The notes under the pieces are model-generated. The model was not told where the DNA came from. It worked only from the letters and a program-made list of their open reading frames with translations, and made no database searches. Positions 57,544-64,000 of a DNA stretch of 64,000 nt are shown piece by piece (positions within the stretch are counted from its first letter, which is position 1; every line of letters starts with the position of its first letter). Source of the stretch: Phycomyces nitens (lineage: Eukaryota > Mucoromycota > Mucoromycetes > Mucorales > Phycomycetaceae); the NCBI GenBank assembly GCA_022702545.1, contig JAHRBC010000001.1, forward strand, positions 4,340,001-4,404,000, read 5' to 3'. The translations under genes were made by a program, and so were the position numbers.

Positions 57544-59845
57544 ATGAATGTCAATGCCAATGTTTTTGTACCTGGCGGATCTTCAGGACCACCGACCTCA
57601 CCTCCAGCACAATCTACTGCAAATGTCAAAAAGAACCGTCGCCCAGGTAAAACAGAATTAATATTATTGTTTTATATTATTACTATTATTATTATTATTA
57701 TTGGCCTTGAGAAAACCTATTGATACTCGAGATTCAGCTCAAAAGTCTCGAAATCCTCGTCCATTACAAAGAACTCAACCCGAATCACGATCAAGTCACA
57801 ACATAGACAATATAACTCAAGACCTTGAAGCTGTCGACCTTTCGGTAAATAATAAGCATAATAACAATACTATACTAGTAAAACGTAAATGGCCAGTACA
57901 AAAAAAGAAAATACAAAAGAGGGAGAGATTAGAGACAAGAATATTATGGATATAGAGCTTGTAAAGTAGAAAAGAAAAAACAGTTGCAATATAGTGTCTA
58001 TCAATTCATCTATCCCTATTTCATTTCTCGCTTTCTCTCTCTTTCTCTTTCTGTAAATCTGTCAATTGTCTCTTATAAATACATCTTAATTCAATATTGT
58101 CATCCCCAGGGATCAAAAGAGAAAAAAGGAAAAGTGTCGTTGAACCATTTGCTTGGCTTTTCATTTCCTGAAAGACAGACGCCAAACTCGCCAAGTCCAC
58201 GTCGCCAAAAGACAACATATCAACCATTCAATAAGGAAAGATTTGTAAATGCAAAGTAAGAATGATACATATCTTATATAAGCAATTCACTGATATCAAC
58301 CCAACTCTTGTAGCTTTAGATTCGTGGTGCGTGCTTCGTCAGATTATCAGGTCTATTTGGCTGATCCTGACATGATATTGGATTGGCAATCCATCGAACA
58401 AGTGGTATGGTATTGGTTGGATTAAGATTATTATTATCATCATAAAGTAATCCAATTCTTCCTGGCCCACCTATAGGTCATCACTGCCACAATTCCTTCC
58501 TGCCCAATCTGTCTCTCGTCTCCAGTAACAGCAGCAAGGATCACAAAGTGTGGCCATATCTTTTGTCTTCCGTGCGTACTCCATTATTTTGCACTACGTG
58601 AAAACACTCGCAAACAATGGCACAAGTGTCCAATCTGCTGGGATGCCATGTATCTCAAAGACCTAAAGAATGTTAGATCATTAATCCCTCGAGCAGTCTT
58701 ATCTAAAACTACCGCAGGCGTCCAGCAAGGAGACACTGTCCAATTGAGTCTGCTTTTGCGTCCAGGCCCTTCTCCATTAGCTCTGCCCATCTCTGACACA
58801 TGGCCCATCAGCGAGTCCCTTAAGCGTCAGGCCACCGTCCTGCCTTGGGATACTACGCCCAGCGCACTTGCCTTTTCACGTCTAGTGCTAGCCAGTCCAG
58901 ATTATTTGCTCGCAATGTACGAACAGGATATACATGAACTGGAAATGGCACAGCAAGATGCAGTTGGCTGGGGAGATGATACCAAGTATATTGAGGAGGC
59001 AATTGATGAAGCTGTGCTGATGCAGAGAGGGGCACGGGGCTATGGTACGAACGGTGTTCGCTTGCTTGAACAAACCTCGGCCCTGGTCTGGAACAATGAT
59101 AATAAGCTTCACGGACAAGCAAAGGACAAGGCTGTCTCGACATCGTCATTGACCGACTATTACTTTTTCCAGGCAGATGATGGACAGCATGTCTATCTTC
59201 ACCCACTCGATGTCAAGGTGCTGAAGCATGCGTATGGGGACTATGATCGCTTCCCCAAACATATTGAAGTGGTGGCAACAGGAATAGAGGAGACTACCAT
59301 GACAGAAGAGTTAAGGAAGAGATACAAGCACTTGTCTCATCTTCCATTGGGCTGTGATGTGACATTTCTCGAAGTCGATCTCAAGCGACTTGTTCCAAAG
59401 GACAGCTTGGATGCATTTGAACGTAAGAGTTTGTCATTCTTACTAGTCATCTTGTGGGTTTTTTAAAAAAAGAAACTAATAACCAATCTTGTCTCTAGAT
59501 GAGTTGACTGCGAGGGCAAAGAAGCGAAAGGATAGGGTCAGACGAGAAGAAAAGGATCTAAAGATTGCAGAAGCCAAACAAAAGAAGCAGGCCCAATCCT
59601 CGCGCCAAGAGAACCAACAGTTGATTGAGAACGATCCTTTCTTTCAAATGAACCAGCCAATGTCCGTGGAGGAGAATGAGGCCATGTTGGCCCAAGCAAT
59701 TGCCCAGTCAGCACAGGAATCCCGCGGACCAAAGACAGTCTGGGGAACAAGGGCTGTGGTCCCAGAAGAAGAGCAAGTGGCCAACGAGTGGTCTGAGCAC
59801 ATCACTGTTACGGTCAAACAAAAGAAGAAGCGCGGAAAGAAATAG
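57544..59845 (+). CDS. RNF10/Mag2-type RING E3 ubiquitin ligase
   Basis: The six-exon model is 57544-57646, 57738-57844, 58110-58255, 58314-58404, 58477-59422 and 59499-59845, giving 579 aa. The N-terminus is low-complexity (GGSSGPPTSPPAQ). The RNF10 block precedes the RING: FVVRASSDYQVYLADPDMIL, then DWQSIEQVVI. RING: CPICLSSPVTAARITKCGHI, FCLPCVLHYF, CPICWDAMY. After it come FFQADDGQHVYLHPLDVKVL, the family's typical segment, and a charged coiled-coil tail ending in KQKKKRGKK. RNF10 and yeast Mag2 monoubiquitinate 40S proteins uS3/uS5 on stalled ribosomes. The gene is divergent from the ribosomal protein gene RPS15. The intron at 57845-58109 is 265 nt, long for this genome. Confidence 0.88.
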
Positions 59846-60021
59846 AGTGGATTTTTGGATGATCCTTTGTAATATAAAATAGGCTATCTAGCCCTCGTTT
59901 ATAAATGCAGGACTGATATTTCATGAATTCAATTGATATTAAATACGGCTAATATTATTTCATAACCTTTGAAGGATCGCTTTACAAACTATGAATATTT
60001 TTTTTTACTTTTTTTTAGTGT

Positions 60022-60040
60022 GAGAGAGAGAGAGAGAGAG
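60022..60040. repeat. (GA)n microsatellite
   Basis: About nine GA units in the spacer between the convergent RNF10-like and GH9-like genes. Confidence 0.9.
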
Positions 60041-60120
60041 CTGATATCTATTGTGTAAATTGTATTGGATATACATTGCCAAATGAACCTCTTGGAGTCT
60101 CGAGAAGTGTTGGAGGGAAT

Positions 60121-62257
60121 TTAAAGGAGCCAGAATGTGGCGGCCAAGGCAAGCAAGCCAGCACTTGCAATAGGCATATTTTGAACTAGTGCGGCCGAGG
60201 CTGCTGAACTTTGGGTATTTATTCCATGCTTTCCTCGGCTGCTGTTGCCTGGTAGATTGGCATCTGGCCGGGCATTGGCCATATGGGTCGGATGATTGTC
60301 AACCATGTTTCCTTCAAAGGTTGCGGCCCGAACATCGCCCTCACCTGGATAGAGTGTATCCATATTGACTTCAATTGTTTCTGGCTCCATCAACAGACGC
60401 CATGAGTAGGAGGATTTCATTTCTCCACGCGGGCATCCCTTATTGCAAGTATGATAACAGTCATCTTCTGGCCATGCCGGAGGCTCGGAGGCATTTGGAT
60501 GAGACCATCCCAGATCAAGATCGCAATCAGTGTAAGGCTCAAACTTGTCGGCTCCATAGTAATCAATCAGTCCAGCAATAGCTCCTATAGATAAACGGTC
60601 AGAATATACGGTTACTAAACCACGATTCTTTACCTGTCCAGGCTGCATTGTAATCCTGGGTAACTTCAGAGTACTCATAGTTTGTCCGATCATCGTGCCA
60701 ACTGTCATCCACATTAGGACCACCCTCAACAGCACCATACAGGATAAACCGCTGGCCGGTCTTGCTCTCTGAAAAGTCTTCCTCGACCTTGTCTTGAAAC
60801 TGACCGCGCATCGGATAGTCAATGTACGAGTTATAAGATGACTTATGGTACGGCTTGCTGGGATAATTGTCTCCAAAACTAAACCAACTGTCAGTTCAAC
60901 TCTAATTTCATCCAAAAAGCTTACCCAACCACCCAACTGTAACCATAATCCCCGAGAGCATAGTTGATTTGCTGAATAGAAAACGTTGTCAGGGCTTCTG
61001 ATTCTTCCTTTTCATAGCCAATCGACTTTGCAAAGGCCATCATCAAAAACGCCACATTTCCTGAATATCCAACCGATCCCCAATGCTCAATATAAGCCAG
61101 TCCACGCGGCGTAAACTTGACAATCTGTTTAGGACTAGGAAGGAACTGATTGAAATAATCCATTGCATTTTTGTAGAATATATCTTCCTTGGTGACAGCA
61201 TACAGGAGAGTATGTAGCGCACCACCTTTCTCGTCCCAGGAATACTCTTGCCATGAATCTGAAGATGCATTGTACCACTTTTTTGCACGCTCAAGCCATT
61301 CTGGCTCCTTTGTGGCCGCATAGATCCAGGCCGCACTCCAGGCCAGTTCGTCTTCGAAACGAGTCGAAGGATACCAAAAAGCGGCCCACTGGTAGGCATT
61401 CTGGCGTGAAGATACATAACTTCCGGGATTTTCGGTTGCAAAATTGTACATTCGCTTGGCTCGGTCGACAAGTTCGTCTGCAAAGGTTTCATTATGTTTG
61501 CGCCAGGGAATAGATATGGCAGCCAAAGCTGCACTGTACTCTCCAGCAATTTCAGATGATGGGTTATCGGGTGTGATATAATATGCCTTGTGTGGAAGAC
61601 CTGTGGGGACCCACTGTTCATATTCTTCAGGTGGTCCCCAATAGTTGAAGTCAACGTCCAACTCGATTTGCTTGGAAATGGGCCCAAGGGCCGATGTACC
61701 CAGTTGACCGACGATATGGGTATCATTGTGATGAGCATTGACAAGGTAATCTGTTGAATAGATGGATAAGTAAGAATAATATATCTAGATTTACCAGGTT
61801 AATAATAATAACATGTCAAAAAATATATACCTGCACCCCATTTCAATAACTCGAGCCCCTCTGCCAACTCGTCCACAGAGTTCATCGAGTCCTCAAACAT
61901 CATGATGTTAAATGCCAACTGGGTCACTGTCCAGCCAAACGGCAGACCCCATTTCATGGTATTTGCCGCCTCATACCACCCGCGAGAAAGGTCCTCGCCA
62001 TAGTCACCCACACACACCTTGCATGAGTCGCCACGCCAGGCCATGCGTTGGTACGGAAGATTTCCAGATTTCTGGGCATGATAGAAAAGATAGCTTTTGT
62101 GCATTACTTCTGCATAATTGTATTTCGGTTCGAGAGGGGCGACATAGGGACCTTCAGGCGGCGGTTTCTCTGGAAATGTAAGAGGGCTAGTGTCATCATC
62201 AGCAGTTACAAGCCCAGCCATAAGCAGGGCTACAGAAAAGGTTAACCAGGCATGCAT
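60121..62257 (-). CDS. GPI-anchored GH9-family (endoglucanase-like) protein, altered active site
   Basis: Four exons, 61831-62257, 60925-61750, 60634-60878 and 60121-60584, give 653 aa. The ATG at 62257 gives a signal peptide (MHAWLTFSVALLMAGLVTA); an ATG nine codons upstream would also work. GH9 (alpha/alpha)6-barrel landmarks: YHAQKSGNLP, MAWRGDS, QWAAFWYPSTRFEDELAWSA, IQQINYALGDYGYSWVVGFG, and VEGGPNVDDSWHDDRTNYEY followed by SEVTQDYNAAWTGAIAGL. The proton-donor Glu of NYxxSE is kept. However, the block that carries the catalytic base (normally GGWYDAGDxxK) reads RGWYEAANTMK, residues 93-102, and the usual HHR near NYP is PYHK. The C-terminus has a Ser/Ala stretch and hydrophobic end (LLALAATFWLL) like a GPI signal. 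It is expected at the cell surface. Cellulase activity is doubtful. Confidence 0.9.
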
Positions 62258-63398
62258 TGAAAAAACGATAATTAAGTAGGACAAGAAGGTCGAAAGGGAA
62301 TATTAAAAGTATATAACTTTCCAGAGAAAGAAATGATTAAGTGGGGGTGGAAAGAATGGCAAAAATAAAGCAAGAAAGTGTTTTATAAACAAGTTGTATG
62401 TTTTGGATTGGAAATGCTGCCAGCTCAAATCTGTATAAAAGTATAAGTTGGTTATCTGTGAATCTCTTTTTTTTTTGCCATTTCAATAAACGTTAATCTC
62501 TCTGTGTTTTTGTGTGTCTAGATTTCATTCAAGGCTGGTTTTTTGATGGCAATGTTGCAAAGTAAATAAATAAATATTTATTTTTATTTTATTATTTGAC
62601 AAAAAAAAGTTTCCTAAGTGTACATTCCATAGGGGGGATAATTGTCCTTGAAAAAAGAAAATCCATGTCAAATGATGTTTTTGACAGTAATGACAGGATC
62701 AAGACCTTTTTCTCTTTTTCTCTTTTATTTTACACGTTAATATTATATATTATATAATATTTCTGAAAACTATCTTGTAAATTCAGTGTCAAGTATTATA
62801 AAAAGATAATATATATATGATGTTTGGTCGGAATATACATGTATGACAATATGGAAAAATGTGTATCATGTAAATGGGTATAATTCCGATGTAAAGGAGA
62901 AAAATGATTGGAAATTGAATGGCAGAAAATAGTATATATTTTGTAAAAATTGTACTATTTTTTTTATTAATATAAAAAAATATATTTTCTGTGTAAATCA
63001 TGATATTTGATTGGTTTTTATATAAGGAGAGGTCTATTCGTGTGTCTTGTACGCTTTGGTAGCTTAATACCAAAGAATACAAAGGTGGTTGTGGGCCGTA
63101 CGATGGTCGGAATTACGGAGCCGAGCTTCACTCATGATCATTGTTGCCTTTCTATTTTCAATTGATTTGAGTAACCACATACACACACATATATATATAT
63201 ATCATATACCATATACCATATACATGTATGTATATTATATTGTATATATTGATTATATGAAGAAAGGCAAAAAATAAGAAGAAGAAGAAAAAGTGGAGGA
63301 GTAAAGAGGTAGATTTATAGATGATATATATTTTTTTGTACAGAGGAATTTGGGAATTTGTAAAAAAAAGGAAGGATTTATAGAATTGATGGCAGTGG

Positions 63399-63451
<53 letters not shown>

Positions 63452-63536
63452 AAATGATTCTTGTTAATGTACTGCATTCATACGCATCCCGCAGCTAGAA
63501 ATGTTCATAAGGATTTGTGCGGCCTATTTAAAGATA
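62258..63536. other. Intergenic, microsatellite-rich
   Basis: Should hold the GH9-like promoter at its left. Contains TA/TATACA tracts (about 63187-63245) and a GT microsatellite (63402-63449). Frames at 62789-63082 (-) and 63089-63277 (+) show nothing recognisable. Confidence 0.5.
63402..63449. repeat. (GT)n microsatellite
   Basis: About 24 uninterrupted GT units, the longest dinucleotide repeat in the window. Confidence 0.95.
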
Positions 63537-64000
63537 TTAATAAAATAATATAAAAATGTCTTGATGATTTTGTTTTACCTCTAGGATCTGAGACTGCTGG
63601 GTGTTCATGCTTCGTCGATCTTCTTCTTCTTCTTGGTCTTCTTGGTCTTTGCCGTGATGACGTTGGAGACACGAACTATGACTCAGCTCTGGTCCACACC
63701 CTTCACTTTTCTTTAAACGCGTATCTTGCTGTTCACCCAATCGACTCTTTGTGCTGTGGATCTGTCGGCTAGCAAATGACACAAGAGTGACAGCAGCCGC
63801 CGACTCTTCAGTCGGACTCTCGACGTCCTCCTTTTGGGCCTTTCGGGATTGGCGGGTCTGAAAAGGAACGAGCTTATAGCGGAAAGGGGCCTTGATATCT
63901 GATCGTCTTCTCCGCTTCTGTTGTTTTGGTGGTGGGCCTGAGGGTTGTTGAATTGGAGTAAGTTCATGGGTAGGATACATGTACGGAATCATTGGCTGCT
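63537..64000 (-). CDS. C-terminal part of an unrecognised gene, cut by window edge
   Basis: The frame is open from the right edge (QPMIPYMYPTHELTPIQQ) to a stop at 63537. It encodes a Gln/Pro-rich stretch, a strongly basic patch (KQQKRRRRSDIK, then RQSRKAQKED) and an acidic, hydrophilic tail. This composition suits a disordered tail of a nuclear protein, but I recognise no domain. A possible donor (GAG|GTAAAA, about 63580) may end the exon, so the last residues are uncertain. Confidence 0.4.
   Translation of the reverse strand, partial: QPMIPYMYPTHELTPIQQPSGPPPKQQKRRRRSDIKAPFRYKLVPFQTRQSRKAQKEDVESPTEESAAAVTLVSFASRQIHSTKSRLGEQQDTRLKKSEGCGPELSHSSCLQRHHGKDQEDQEEEEDRRSMNTQQSQILEVKQNHQDIFILFY

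Noticed and set aside
63402..63449. CRISPR-like or regulatory repeat
   Set aside because: It is a plain GT dinucleotide repeat without spacers.

Overview
This window looks like nuclear DNA of a filamentous fungus, most likely an early-diverging one (Mucoromycota is my inference). Genes are cut by many short introns (about 48-90 nt, GT-AG with a few GC-AG), coding DNA is near 45-50% GC, and intergenic DNA is AT-rich with many microsatellites. Protein families fit a fungus: a velvet regulator, a condensin HEAT subunit, listerin, a fungal-type GPI-anchored GH9 protein, and Ty3, LINE and Tc1 remnants. No bacterial-type operon, tRNA or rRNA gene was seen. The phylum is not proven.

Layout. 1-562 (+): 3' end of a TIP41/TIPRL gene. 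706-1946 (-): SAM-dependent methyltransferase of the LaeA/UMTA type. 2902-6831 (-): condensin subunit CAP-G/Cnd3. About 6.8-12.2 kb: gene-poor, with a Tc1 relic and an unexplained GC-rich island. 12221-13552 (-): aldo/keto reductase. 14270-15542 (-): SRF/MCM1-type MADS-box factor with a Gln/His-rich tail. 16995-18553 (-): velvet-domain regulator. About 18.6-23 kb: gene-poor, with a LINE reverse transcriptase relic. 22996-24750 (+): FGGY-family sugar kinase. 25352-27318 (-): MFS transporter. About 27.3-31.4 kb: gene-free, holding a long near-perfect inverted repeat (29935-30906). 31453-38547 (+): listerin (LTN1). 38721-39286 (-): elongin-B-like ubiquitin-fold protein. 40098-41905 (+): aldehyde dehydrogenase. 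42-49.8 kb: relics, including a decayed Ty3/Gypsy element. 49867-51281 (-): cyclin of the CTK2/cyclin K type. 52081-53427 (+): secreted double-psi beta-barrel protein. 54063-55844 (+): S28 serine peptidase. 56030-56880 (-): ribosomal protein uS19/RPS15. 57544-59845 (+): RNF10/Mag2-type RING protein. 60121-62257 (-): GPI-anchored GH9-like protein. 63537-64000 (-): end of an unrecognised gene.

The genes form no single pathway, but some themes recur. Two E3 ligases whose family members act in ribosome quality control (listerin, RNF10/Mag2) and a small-subunit ribosomal protein lie within 30 kb. A LaeA-type methyltransferase and a velvet protein, families that work together in Aspergillus, lie within 17 kb. 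Three secreted or surface proteins (double-psi beta-barrel, S28 peptidase, GH9) cluster at the right end.

The most notable unexplained signals are the roughly 445-bp-arm inverted repeat, the replaced catalytic motif in the GH9-like protein, three GC-AG introns in three unrelated genes, and two genes whose first coding exon is only the ATG.
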